Part shown: positions 35,159 through 45,839 of the stretch, piece after piece
Position numbering within the stretch: the stretch's first letter is position 1
Layout of the letters: every line of letters starts with the position of its first letter
NCBI RefSeq assembly: GCF_003255815.1
Contig: NC_037669.1
Location: 131,921,307-131,985,306, forward strand
Origin: Theropithecus gelada
Taxonomy: Eukaryota; Chordata; Mammalia; Primates; Cercopithecidae
Direction: 5' to 3'
Length of the DNA stretch: 64,000 bases
Program-made: the position numbers and the translations under genes
The notes under the pieces: generated by a model
Databases searched by the model: none
What the model was told of the DNA's origin: nothing
Seen by the model: the letters and a program-made list of their open reading frames with translations, nothing else

Positions 35159-35474
35159 GCATCCCTTAAATTCTTTATTTTGAGAAAAAGTCTCGCTCTG
35201 TCACCCAGGCTGGAGTGCAATGGCGCGATCTCGGCTCACCACAACCTCCGCCTCCTGGCTTCAAGTGATTCTCCTGCCTCAGCCTCCTGAATAGCTGGGA
35301 TTACAGGTGCCCACCACCACGCCCAGCTAATTTTTATATTTTTATTAGAGATGGGGTTTCACCATGTTGGCCAGGCTGGTCTCAAACTCCTGACCTCAAG
35401 CAATCCGCATGCCTCGGCCTCCCAAAGTGCTGGGATTACAGGCGTGAGCCACTGCGCCCGGTTGCATTCCTTAA
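35159..35474 (-). mobile_element. Alu SINE with target duplication inside ERVL pol
   Basis: Antisense Alu at 35170-35463, well preserved with many CpGs. The flanks GCATCCCTTAA and GCATTCCTTAA differ by one base. Confidence 0.96.
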
Positions 35475-36204
35475 CTTCTTATTGATGTTCATAGGGCCAT
35501 GATCCATATGGACATTTCTTAAGAATTCAGTTTTCCATTGCCCATCTTCCTGACCGTGTAGCCATCCATTGGCCAATGCCCATGAGTTGGAATGCACCCA
35601 GACTTTGGGGAATTGTTCAATTCTTCCATTACCGTGAGGAAACCAGCAGACAATCAAGCCACTGAACTTACTTGTTCTCAACTTCTTCAATTAGAATTTT
35701 TGCATTATTTGGTTATAGTGCAGAGCCTTCCAAACAGGATGCTGACCATCCACTGTGAAACTGTTATCTGTAAACCAAGCAGCTTTTTTTGACCAATCAA
35801 GGACTGTTTATAAGGACCCCACCCCCCCACCAGGTGGTTATACAATTTGGTATTTTCTCAGAGGGTTCCAAAGTGTGTCCTAGAGGAAATGAGGCTACCC
35901 ATTCCTGCATACGATGAGAACCTCCTGGCATTCTTCCATATAAACCATTTCCATTTTATTACAGAGTCAGCTCTTCTGGTCAATGGCTTCCTCATCAGAA
36001 TTTTTCTCTGACATCACCCAAGACATCATAGGTATATCAGATTTTAAGATTATCATATGTCTTTCAGTTATTGGAGCAGTTTCAACTAATGCCCAAAAAA
36101 TCACAACACAACAGCAACACAAGAATTGCACAATAATGACACGTACTATACTGCCACATCTGGAAACTTTCTAGTTCCCAATTCCAGTGGTCACCATCAG
36201 GCAG

Positions 36205-36551
36205 CACTTATGCACTTTTTGTTTGTTTGTTTTTGAGACAGACTCTCACTCTGTCATCCAGGCTGGAGTGCACTGGCACGATCTTGGCTCACTGCAACCT
36301 CCACCTGCTGGGTTCAAGCGATTCTCATGCCTCAACCTCCCGAGTAGCTGGGATTATAGGCACATGCCACCGTGCCCGGCTTATTTCAGTATTTTTTTTT
36401 TTTTTTTTTAAATTAAGTAGAGACAGGGTTTCACCATGTTAGCCAGGCTGGTCTCAAACTCCTGACCTCAGGTGATCCACCCACCTCTACCTCCCAAAGT
36501 GTTGGGATTACAAGTGTGAGCCACTGCATCTGGCCCACTTATGCACATTTT
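36205..36551 (-). mobile_element. Alu SINE with 16-bp target duplication
   Basis: Antisense Alu at 36221-36535, with an expanded poly-T stretch in the central linker (36392-36409). The flanks are CACTTATGCACTTTTT and CACTTATGCACATTTT. Confidence 0.96.
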
Positions 36552-36712
36552 AACTTCAGTCTGTAGAAATGTAAGTTGCAGATATTTCCAAAGTCAGAAT
36601 ATGGATTTTTTAAGGGCCTAATATTCATTCAGCCATCACTTTTTACAATTCAGACAGTTGGCTATTGTGAAGAGTTCCATTCAAATACAGCCTTCCTTCA
36701 GAGACTCTTTAT

Positions 36713-37000
36713 TCTTTTTATTTTTTGAGACAGGGTCTTGCTCTGTCGCCCAGGCTGGAGTGCAGTGGTGCAATCACAGCTTACTGTAGCCTCAACCTCT
36801 TAGGCACAAATGATCCTTCCACCTCAGCCTCTGCAGTATCTGACACAACAGACACATGACACCGTGTCTGCTTAATTTTTGGATTTTTTGTAGAGATAGG
36901 ATTTCACCATGTTGTCCAGGCTGGTCTCCAACTCCCAGGCTCAGGCAATCCACCTGCGTGGGCCTTCTAAGGTGCTGGGATTACAGGCATGAAACTATTT
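36713..37000 (-). mobile_element. Alu SINE, J-like
   Basis: Antisense dimer with diverged arms. The 5' end is damaged ('catgaaactatttt'). Confidence 0.92.
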
Positions 37001-37002
37001 TG

Positions 37003-37105
37003 CACAGGTCAAAACTGAAGCTCAGACAAGATCAGAAACTTGTTCAAGGTCACAGAGTACCAAAACTCAGGGAGGAAAAGACTCCTGGTTTCCTGGTTGT
37101 CCAAT
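37003..37105 (-). mobile_element. MIR fragment
   Basis: 'actgaagctcagacaagatcagaaacttgttcaaggtcacagagtacc' follows the antisense MIR core. Confidence 0.7.
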
Positions 37106-37247
37106 ATCTATTCTTCCCTTTATTTATTAGTAAAATCTGTAAATTTTAGCTGAGCACATGACTGCCTAGTTTAAAATCAGCATTCCCAAGCCTCCCCAGG
37201 ATAATCTGCAAAACTAAGTTCTGACAAAAGGGGTGGGAACAGAAATC

Positions 37248-38346
37248 ATTCATGCTCTTTTTTTTTTTTTTTTTTTTTATGATTAACAACTATTTATTTA
37301 TTTATTTATTTTTTCTTTTTTTTTTTTTAAATTTATTTATTATTATTATACTTTAAGTTGTAGGGTACATGTGCATAATGTGCAGGTTTGTTACATATGT
37401 ATACTTGTGCCATGTTGGTCTGCTGCACCCATCAACTCGTCATTTACATCAGGTATAACTCCCAATGCAATCCCTCCCCCCTCCCCCCTCCCCATGATAG
37501 GCCCCGGTGTGTGATGTTCCCCTTCCTGAGTCCAAGTGATCTCATTGTTCAGTTCCCACCTATGAGTGAGAACATGCGGTGTTTGGTTTTCTGTTCTTGT
37601 GATAGTTTGCTAAGAATGATGGTTTCCAGCTGCATCCATGTCCCTACAAAGGACGCAAACTCATCCTTTTTTATGGCTGCATAGTATTCCATGGTGTATA
37701 TGTGCCAAAAGAAACTACCATCAGAGTGAACAGGCAACCTACAGAATGGGAGAAAATTTTTGCAATCTACTCATCTGACAAGGGCTAATATCCAGAACCT
37801 ACAAAGAACTCAAACAAATTTACAAGAAAAAAACAAACAACCCCATCAAAAAGTGGGCAAAGGATATGAACAGACATTTCTCAAAAGAAGACATTCATAC
37901 AGCCAACAGACATATGAAAAAATGCTCATCATCACTGGCCATCAGAGAAATGCTAATCAAAACCGCAATGAGATACCATCTCACACCAGTTAGAATGGCG
38001 ATCATTAAAAAGTCAGGAAACAACAGGTGCTGGAGAGGATGTGGAGAAATAGGAACACTTTTACACTGTTGGTGGGATTGTAAACTAGTTCAACCATTAT
38101 GGAAAACAGTATGGCGATTCCTCAAGGATCTAGAACTAGATGTACCATATGACCCAGCCATCCCATTACTGGGGATATACCCAAAGGATTATAAATTATG
38201 CTGCCATAAAGACACATGCACACGTATGTTTATTGCAGCACTATTCACAATAGCAAAGACTTGGAATCAACCCAAATGTCCATCAGTGACAGATTGGATT
38301 AAGAAAATGTGGCACATATACACCATGGAATACTATTCATGCTCTT
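37248..38346 (-). mobile_element. Young L1PA LINE with 5' inversion (twin priming) and target duplication
   Basis: The 3' segment is antisense from a poly-T tail at 37260 through the L1 3' UTR and end of ORF2 to about 37708. From 37709 to 38334 the sequence is the preceding ORF2 part in sense orientation. Flanks ATTCATGCTCTT (37248-37259, 38335-38346) are identical. The inversion joint duplicates L1 sequence: GGCACATATACACCATGG at 38311-38328 is the reverse complement of the end of the first segment. High similarity to modern L1 text suggests an L1PA element. The plus-strand frame at 37866-38492 is the inverted ORF2 C-terminal region running into flanking DNA, not a gene. Confidence 0.96.
37478..37500 (-). 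other. L1 3' UTR G-rich tract (G-quadruplex candidate)
   Basis: A run of C blocks (three of five to six Cs separated by T, with CCCC ends) gives four G-runs on the L1 sense strand. This G-quadruplex is a known feature of L1 3' UTRs. Confidence 0.75.
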
Positions 38347-38599
38347 ATAAAAAAGGGGCATGTGCTTTTATTCTTTTCTCCTCTTCCCACTGGCTACAAA
38401 GACGACTAGCTTGTGGGAACAGGAGAAACCCTGTTGATGGTAATTGTCAAACAGATCCACTAGGATTTGAAGCCACGTTTGTCAGGTGCTAGAGCCTATG
38501 CTGTATTAGGGTTTCAAAGGAAAGAGTGTTTGAAGAATTTACCAAAACTTAGAGGTAACCTGTTCTAGGGATGCCAACAGGCTTTGACAATGAACCTAC

Positions 38600-38795
38600 A
38601 TGAGGTTGGACATAGGCTCCAATATTTGCTAATCAAGGAACCATGGGCAAGTTTCTTAATCTCTCTTTTTTCTTATCTGGAAAATGAGAATGACAATAGT
38701 AGCTACATCATAAGGAAGATGTTAGGGCAAACAAGATAGTACATATGAATCAGCTTAGCTAGCACTATTGCTGGCTACCTTGTACAAAGTAGTAA
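38600..38795 (+). mobile_element. MIR SINE
   Basis: 'gggcaagtttcttaatctctc' and 'cttatctggaaaatgagaatgacaatagtagctac' follow the MIR core in sense. Confidence 0.8.
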
Positions 38796-38796
38796 G

Positions 38797-38817
38797 TATT
38801 ATTATTATTATTATTAT
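38797..38817. repeat. (TTA)n microsatellite
   Basis: Seven TTA units at the end of the MIR. Confidence 0.9.
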
Positions 38818-39389
38818 AGCTATTCATCCACTGTAAGATGTTCATAACACCAAAGAGGATTTAAGATACTGTATTTAAAATGCTTACCACAGTACTTCTT
38901 ATATGGTAAAGACTCCATAAATGGTTAAATATGTACCAACATTTATATATTTAAAATAGAAAGGATTTCTTTCCCTGCAAAAGAGTCAAATAAAATGAAC
39001 ATGAATAAAATTATTCCAGTTGAGATTTCACTGTAGTAATATTTACCATCATTTACTTGCAGAGCAGAGATGGCCTAACAGTAAAAAAAAGAAAAAAAAA
39101 AAGCACTCATTCTTTTTTCACTGCTTCAGCTGACAACTTATTTCATTGGGCAGGATTTGCCAACCATATTTGATCTGAGATGTGAATTTAAAATTGTGTT
39201 GAAAAGGCTTTCACTTTATGTCATAACAGTAACGGAAAACTAGAGACTGAGGATTCATGACAGATGATTTTAAAAAAATGAAACCCATAGGGGGTGTGAC
39301 CTCTTATTAGAAGACAGAGAAGAGGAAACAAAATTTGTATATCTTTCTAGAGAAAAAAGCAGAAGAGACTCATTATTTAAGAAACTCAA
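38818..39389. other. Unique AT-rich DNA, no gene seen
   Basis: An A-rich run lies at 39081-39102. Nothing else is recognised. Confidence 0.4.
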
Positions 39390-39682
39390 GGCCAGGTGCA
39401 GTGACTCACGCCTGTAATACCAGCACTTTGGGAGGCTGGAGTCCAGGAGTCCAGAAGTTCGAGACCAGCCTTGGCAACATGGCAAAACCCTGTCTCTACA
39501 AAACATACAAAAATTAGTCAGGCACGGTGGTGTGCAATGTAGTCCTAGCTACTTGGAAGGCTGAGGTGGGAGGATCACTTGAGCCCAGGAGGCACAGGTT
39601 GTTACACTGAGCCGAGATTATGCCACTGCACTGCAGCCTGGGTTAAAGCGCCAGACCCTATCTCAAACAACAACAACAACAA
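39390..39682 (+). mobile_element. Alu SINE, J-like, internal deletion
   Basis: Sense Alu lacking part of the left arm after 'gggaggctggagtcc' and ending in (CAA)n. Confidence 0.92.
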
Positions 39683-40965
39683 GTCCTCAAAATAAATGCT
39701 GATCTTGAGAACAGAAGACCTGAAATCTGGTCTTGTCATTGTCCTTCTCCTTTAGCTACCATTTACCTCCTAGAACTGGATGAAGAATTTTGTAGAACTT
39801 AAGAAGTTCATTTAAATGATCGCCATTTTATTTCCTCCGAAGAGTGCAAAAGAAACACGTGAGAGTCTCTCATTTACTTTCTAGAGAAGACTCTTAATAA
39901 GGAAACTATTTTAATCAATTCCTTCCATCTGGGTTTCTGTGGCATTAATATGCACCTCACCACTGACATTAATTATTAACTTTTCCTAGTAATAGTTTTA
40001 CGATGCCACTAAAAGGGAAAGGGGATTACTTTACTGATTCTGGGTCAACATCTTGGTGGCTGAATCAATTAAGTTAGATATGTATTTATAGAGCATTACT
40101 AGGGCAGTAGGCAACACCTTTTCAGGGGAATAACACATTACAGTGTTTAACTTACTTTCACACACATTAACTACTTGACTGTGGTTACAGGACTGCATTG
40201 TGAAGAGCCTGAAGACTTGGAGTTTCTTAGACTGGTCACTCCCAGCCTCTCTCTCTTCCCATCTGTAAAATGGAGATCACACTATGTTCCTTCTTTATCA
40301 CAAAGAGTTGTACTGTGGCTCAAATGAAAACACATGCAAGGGAATGCTTTGCAAATTGTAAAGCCTTGTGTATAAAGCAAGCATCATATTTAAATACTGT
40401 AATATTAAAGATGAGGAAACAGGGGGTATAAGATATTCCTGTCCTTGGTAAAGGTAACTGGGCAGGTAGTGGCACAGCTGGACTCCCCAACTCTTCTGCC
40501 CCCAAAATATGCAGGAAGTGGAGTCTGTTATGTCTTTGGCCACACAGCAGCTGAACTCCCTTGCTTGTGTTTTGAAGCCTCCCCTCCTTCCTTAGGCACA
40601 CCTCTGCTCTCATTGCTTAAACTGAAAATGCCACTCCCTCTCCTGGTCTCCCCTAAGCTGAGGGACAGGCTGTGGCCTGGGTCACAACAACCTTCTGTAT
40701 CTGCCTTGGATTGAAAGCTAGAGAATGAAGAAAGGGCAGGCCCACATGGGCTGCAGGGTAAGGGAGGAGGAGATGGCAGCTCTGCTGTGAAAGCAGCTCT
40801 CCACTGTTAGTGGTGCAGCCTTCTGTTCTTGCCTGCGACCTGCTGACCCAGGCACTGGGCTTGTCCCCTCTGTGGAGTGATGTGGGTGTTGTACCTGATG
40901 GCAATATTCCCAGATCTGGCTCTCTGGCTTTCTGGAGAGTCTGTGAGCTACCCAGTGGCTTTGAA
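39683..40965. other. Unique DNA with MIR trace, no gene seen
   Basis: A MIR-like core in sense lies at about 40185-40385 ('cccatctgtaaaatggagatc'). Overlapping open frames of 80-97 codons occur on both strands at 40298-41058 with no recognised domain. Confidence 0.45.
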
Positions 40966-41130
40966 ATGACTTCTTCTCACTCAAACATGAATCATACAAA
41001 TCCCTGGAGGGTTGTGTTGAAATGTAGATTCAGATTCAGTAGGTCTGGGTGGGCATAAAACTCTGCATTTCTTTTTTTAAAATTACTTTTTTTCTTTAGG
41101 CACTAGTCCACTATGAGAGATTCTGCATTT

Positions 41131-41450
41131 TTTTTTCTTTCTTTTTTTCTTTTTTTTGAGACAGGGTCTTGCTCTGTCACCCAGGCTGGAGTGCAGTGGC
41201 ATGATATCGACTCACTGCAACCTCCGCCTCCCGAGTTCAAGCAATTTTCCCTCCTCAGCCTTCTGAGTAGCTGGGACTACAGGCATGCACCACCACACCC
41301 CAGTTAACTTTTGTGTGTGTGTGTATTTTTAGTAGATATGCGGTTTTGCCATTTTGGCCAGGCTAGTCTTGAACTTCTGGCCTCAAATGACCCACCCACC
41401 TTGGCCTCCCAAAATGCTGAAATTACAGGTGTGAGCCACTGTGCCCAGCT
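41131..41450 (-). mobile_element. Alu SINE (first insertion in MER5)
   Basis: Antisense full-length Alu with a short TG run in the linker (41313-41323). It sits between two copies of TCTGCATTT. Confidence 0.94.
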
Positions 41451-41464
41451 GAGACTCTGCATTT

Positions 41465-41782
41465 CTTTTTTGTTGTTGTGTTTGAGACAGAGTCTTGCTC
41501 TTGTCACCCAGGCTGGAGTGCAGTGGCGCAATCTTGAGCCACTGCAACCTCTGCCTCCTGGGTTCAAGTGATTCTCCTGCGTTAGCCTCCCCAGTAGCTG
41601 GATTATAGTCACGCACCACCACGCCCCGCTAATTTTTGTATTTTTAGGAGAGACATTTTGTATTTTTAGGAGAGACATCACCATGTTGGCCAGGCTGGTC
41701 TCAAACTCCTGACATCAAGTGATCGGCCCAACTTGGCGTCCCAAAGTGTTGGGATTACAGAAATGAGCCTCCGCACCCGGCT
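41465..41782 (-). mobile_element. Alu SINE (second insertion in MER5), internal 22-bp duplication
   Basis: Antisense Alu directly after the previous one. The linker block TTTTGTATTTTTAGGAGAGA is tandemly repeated (41634-41655, 41656-41677). Confidence 0.94.
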
Positions 41783-42212
41783 GAGGGTCTGCATTTCTAA
41801 CAGGCTCCCAGTTGATGCCACCGCTGGCCTGATGTCCCCCACTTTGCACAGCAAGGTTTCACTCAATTTGTTTTTGGCTTAAACTAACGCTCTGACTGAT
41901 AGCTATAGATTCCAGCATCTAAAAACTTACAATGTATGGGGAGGCAGCATTTACACATACATTACCAAAGCACACTAAAGGACATTATCCAGTTTTTCTG
42001 GACTTGTAACACCCTATGTCATCTTTGGAAAAAAAGTTAAGATGGTATTTAATTTGTAAAATCAAAACAAGTTAGAGGCCTGGTGGGGAGCTCATGTTTG
42101 TAGTTCCGGCACTTCAGGAGGCAGACACGGGCAGATTGCCTGAGCCCTGGAGTTGGAGACCAGCCTGGACAACATAGCTGGACCTCATTTCTACAAAAAA
42201 TAAAAAAATTAC

Positions 42213-42549
42213 GGCTGGGTGAGATGGTTCACTCCTGTAATCCCAGCACTTTGGGAGGCTGAGGCAGGTGGATCACTTGAGGTTGGGAGTTCGAGACCAG
42301 CCTGGCCAACATGGTGAAACCATGTCCCTACTATAAATACAAAAATTAGCCGGGCATGGTGGCAGGAGCCTATAATCCCAGCTACTCAGGAGATCAAGGC
42401 ACAAGAATTGCTTGAACCTGGTAGGCAGAAGTTGTACTGAGCTGAGATCATGCCACTGCACTCCAGCCTGGGTGACAGAGTGAGACTCGGTCTCAAAAAA
42501 TAAATAAGTAAATAAAATAAAAATAAATACATATAATAAAATAAAATAG
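42213..42549 (+). mobile_element. Alu SINE nested, first
   Basis: Full-length sense Alu with a TAAA-rich tail at about 42497-42549. Confidence 0.94.
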
Positions 42550-42877
42550 GCTGGGTGTGGTGGTTCACACCTGTAATCCCAGCACGTTGGGAGGCCAAGG
42601 TGGGCAGATCATGAGGTCAAGAGATCAAGACCATCCTGGCTAACACGGTGAAACCCTGTCTCTGCTAAAAATACAAAAAATTAGCTGGGCGTGATAGCAT
42701 GCACCTGTAGTGCCAGCTATTCGAGGTAGACTGAGACTGAGGTAGGAGAATCACTTGAACCCAGGAGGCGGAGGTTGCAGTGAGTTGAGATGGCGCCACT
42801 GCACTCCAGCCTGGGTGACAGAGCGAGATTCCATCTCAAAATAAATAAATAAATAAATAAAATAAAAAATAAAAAAA
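42550..42877 (+). mobile_element. Alu SINE nested, second, Y-like
   Basis: Full-length sense Alu with 'gaccatcctggctaacacgg' and a (TAAA)n tail at 42840-42877, joined head-to-tail with the previous Alu. Confidence 0.94.
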
Positions 42878-43322
42878 TTAGCTGAGCATGGTGGCATGTG
42901 CCTGTACTCCCAGCTATTTAGGAGGCGGCAGTGAGAGGATCACCTTGAGCCCCAGAGGTCAAGTCTACGGTGAGCTGAGATCATGCCACTGTCCTTCAAT
43001 CTGAGTGACAGTGCGAGACCTTGTCCAAACAAGCAAACAAACAAACAAACAAAAACAAGTTAAAGTGTGCTGATGGATATTTTATTATTCTGTAAGAGCC
43101 CTCGAGTTAATTGGAGACACAGTGTCAAAGAAGATCTGGCAATCACTGTACAATGTAGTTACATCTTGAGATGCATGATTATATGGGGATATAAGGGTGT
43201 AAGTGGCAGGAATGATGACTCCCTGGCTAAAACTACTTTCCTGAAATCTCTTAGTCACACACTCCCAGTCTCTTTAAGTAACTGAGGCAAAGAGATAAAG
43301 TTTAGCCAGATAGAAGGCAGAA

Positions 43323-43516
43323 GCAGAACGAATGTATCCCTTACGTGTGTTGATTGATGTCTTATGTCTCTCTAAAGTGTATAAACCCAAGCTGTAACCT
43401 GCCCACCTTGAGCACATGTTCTTAGGATCTGCTGAGGCTGTGTCACAGGCCATTGGTCACTCATATTTCACGCAGAATCTTTTCAAACATTTTACAGAGT
43501 TTGACTCTTTTCATCA
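43323..43516 (+). repeat. 194-bp copy of an LTR 3' end
   Basis: This segment matches 44552-44745 without gaps and with about seven mismatches by eye (roughly 96%). It corresponds to the 3' end of the LTR at 43.9-44.75 kb and stops abruptly on both sides. Confidence 0.92.
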
Positions 43517-43544
43517 AAAACTGGCAAGATTCATTCACAATGTA

Positions 43545-43886
43545 AGTTTAGTGTCTTAAGTAATCTGGGGCTGCCAATGAAAACATACCACCAGGACAAG
43601 GTGCCTTAAATGACAGCAGTTTATTTCTCATAGTTGTGGATGCTGGTAAGTCCAAGATCAATGTAGGGACAGATTTGGTTCTTGCTCAGGGTTCCCTTCC
43701 TGGTCTGCAGATGGCCTTTGCCATCTGTTTGTGTGTTCGTGACTTCTTGTGGGATAGAGAGCCCTGATCTTTATTCTTCTTATAACAACACTAATCTCAT
43801 TGTGAGGGTTCCATCCACAAGACCTCATCTAAACCCCATTACCTGCCAAAGGACTTACCTCCCGATCTATCACATTGGGGATTAGG
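43545..43886 (-). mobile_element. MLT1-like MaLR LTR
   Basis: 'ggggctgccaatgaaaacatacc', 'cagtttatttctcatagttgtggatgctggtaagtccaagatcaatg', 'tctcattgtgagggttccatcc' and 'cattggggattagggc' follow an MLT1-type LTR in antisense. It ends where the next LTR begins. Confidence 0.8.
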
Positions 43887-44748
43887 GCTATAAACAAAAA
43901 ATAAAATTCTAAGCCTTCTGACTAACTGAGTGAACTCCCTCTCGGAGCCAAGGGCACCCAAAGTCAACCTGAAAAACTAGTTCAGGTCATGATGGGAGGT
44001 GGGGATTGGACTTCCTTCATTATACCCTCCTCTGGTTGGAATTCAGGCACAGATGACAAGTATTAACATTAAAACAGAGATCTTAAGCCTGACCAAACAG
44101 ACTTTTTTTAGCAACAAGACACCAAATTTCAGCCTGACTCTAGTATAGCATCATATGACATATAGCAGGGCCGGAAAGAAATCTGAGTATTTTATCTCCA
44201 AATATGTTTCTTTGATGTATTTTGAAATGGTCCTGCAAGCTGTCTCTTGTGGGGAGATCTACATTCTGTAGAGAATCCCCATTCCTTTCCATATCTTTTC
44301 CCTAATCCAGTAGAGAATTAACTGAGAGTCTGACATCTTTTTAGGTCTGATAAGAGCTCTGAAGCCTGCTACCTGGAGGCTTCATCTCTCCAATAAAACC
44401 TTGGTGTCCACAACCCCTTAACTTAGACATTCCTTTTGATTGATTCCAGGCCTGTAGATGGTAACTCTTTTAACCCATTGCCACTAAAAAAATCATTGAA
44501 TGCACCTGTGACCATGAAGCCCACCATCCCAAGTTGTCCTGCCTTTCTAGACAGAACGAATGTATCCCTTACTTGTGTTGATTGATGTCTTATGTCTCTC
44601 TAAAGTGTATAAACCCAAGCTGTAACCTGCCCACCTTGAGCACATGTTCTTAGGATCTGCTGAGGCTGTGTCACGGGCCATTGGTCACTCATATTTCATG
44701 CAGAATCTCTTCAAACGTTTTACAGAGCTTGACTCTTTTCAGCAACAG
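43887..44748 (+). mobile_element. ERV LTR, same family as at 14.6 kb
   Basis: It begins 'tataaacaaaaaataaaattctaagcc', contains 'gaaaaactagttcaggtcatgatggg', 'ggaggcttcatctctccaataaaaccttgg' and 'gtgtataaacccaagctg', and ends 'cttgactcttttcagcaaca'. It includes about 180 bp more than the minus-strand copy. Likely a solo LTR; no attached internal sequence was seen. Confidence 0.8.
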
Positions 44749-45084
44749 GTCTTCCACATAAGAATTTTTTTGGGGGTACGAACACTGGGTCCATAACAAC
44801 TAAGCTAAAGATTCTTTGATACGAACATTTTGGTTTCAGTGTTAGGAATCTGTCAGTTCTGGATACAAACCTCTGTTGCCAGCAGTAGTGTGATTTGTAA
44901 ACCTGGAATAGAATTTTAGTTGGTTTACAGATCCCAAGAAGTAAATGAAGGTGTCCTTGTTGGTGGGGGGTCTCGTGGTCTGCAGGTGAAAAATCCACCC
45001 ATACAGGAGTATCTAATCCCAATCAGTGGGGAGAGGAGTTCTCTGCCTCTCCAGAATGGCAGCGGCCTTTTCTCTTCAAGTCCT

Positions 45085-45105
45085 TTTTTTTTTTTTTTTT
45101 TTTTT
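45085..45105. repeat. Poly-T run
   Basis: About 21 T residues. Confidence 0.97.
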
Positions 45106-45388
45106 CTCCTGTGGTAAGAAAATACTGGAGACTGGGTAATTATTAAAACACAGAAACGTATTTTCCAGTTTTTGAAGACTGGAAATTCAATATTCGCGTG
45201 AAGTTTAGGTATCCTCACATGCACAAAAGAGACCAAATCCGTCCTCTAAGTGCTTTTGAGGAGGACGCTGGTGCAGCACTGAGAACCTCCCAGCCCTCAG
45301 ACCTCATCTCCTCCAGGCCCCACTCCTAATGCTGTTGCACTGGCGATTATTTTCACTGGGGTGTTGGCAGGGACACAAACATTCAAAC
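45106..45388 (-). mobile_element. THE1/MST-like MaLR LTR
   Basis: 'aatactggagactgggtaatt' and the end 'ggtgttggcagggacacaaacattcaaacc' follow the antisense of THE/MST LTRs. The middle is shortened. Confidence 0.7.
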
Positions 45389-45459
45389 CAAAGCGTCTTT
45401 CCACCTCACGGAAGATCCAGGGTAAGTGACACTAAGCCGGGTTCTGCAGAGTCAAGACA

Positions 45460-45720
45460 CTCACAAGGCACACAGCGTGGGTAATGTGGGCTTGCCCGGC
45501 AGGCAGGCGTTTCTAATCCGGGATCACTGGCGGCCCCAGCGGGCACTAACCTGCAGCCACCGCCCAGCACCCGCCCCAGTCGTCTTCCGGGCAGCGTTAG
45601 CCTCAGGGTGCCCAGCGCAGCGCCCCGCACGCAATCTCTCCTGCAGCCATCCTGGGCAGAGAGCGCCAAGGCTCCCTGGGAGCCCTTCCCTGGGTCAAGG
45701 AGAGCAGGTGAGCACAGCCT
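45460..45720. promoter_or_regulatory. Small CpG cluster, possible orphan CpG island
   Basis: A GC-rich, CpG-rich stretch, dense in CG between about 45499 and 45670, in otherwise CpG-poor DNA. It is not part of a repeat that I recognise. Open frames on both strands (45406-45822, 45426-45722) are typical GC-rich shadows. A TSS or enhancer function is only a possibility. Confidence 0.45.
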
Positions 45721-45839
45721 GAGGACTCCAGGCAGAGAAAAGGTGGACGGCGTTGAGAGCAGAGGGCAGCTGGGCTCTATGTCCCACAGGCAGCACATGC
45801 TGTGCCCTGTCAGTATCCCCAACCTCGGGCTCTGATTCT

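Larger units (their letters stand above)
33300..36700 (-). pseudogene. Decayed ERVL-type retroviral pol remnant
   Basis: Minus-strand frames at 35690-35436 and 35079-34580 read as the RNase H end and the integrase of an ERVL-class endogenous retrovirus. Visible marks are a CPVCQQ-like zinc-binding Cys pair, then downstream integrase-like text, in frames broken by stops and frameshifts between about 35.0 and 34.6 kb. The flanks (33.3-34.5 and 35.8-36.2 kb) are probably more of the same provirus but I cannot align them by eye. Two Alus interrupt it. Clearly dead; no gag or env could be identified. Confidence 0.65.
40970..41860 (+). mobile_element. MER5-like element split by two Alus
   Basis: The left part (to about 41070) reads 'aatccctggagggttgtgttgaaatgtagattcagattcagtaggtctggg', and the right part (41788-41855) reads 'tctgcatttctaacaggctcccagttgatgcc'. 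Together they follow the MER5A order. Everything between is inserted. Confidence 0.75.
42074..43055 (+). mobile_element. Old Alu split by two younger Alus
   Basis: The left arm of an old Alu lies at 42074-42211 and its right arm at about 42878-43055, with an (AAAC)n tail. The left flank AAAAAATAAAAAAATTA recurs just before the right arm, marking the insertion site of two Alus in the A-rich linker. Confidence 0.9.

Noticed and set aside
37866..38492. 208-codon open frame resembling a reverse-transcriptase C-terminal region
   Set aside because: It is the inverted ORF2 part of a twin-primed L1 running through the target duplication into unique DNA, not a host gene.
45406..45822. 138-codon open frame in the CpG cluster
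   Set aside because: Frames of similar length occur on both strands, as expected for a GC-rich patch; no domain or Kozak context stands out.
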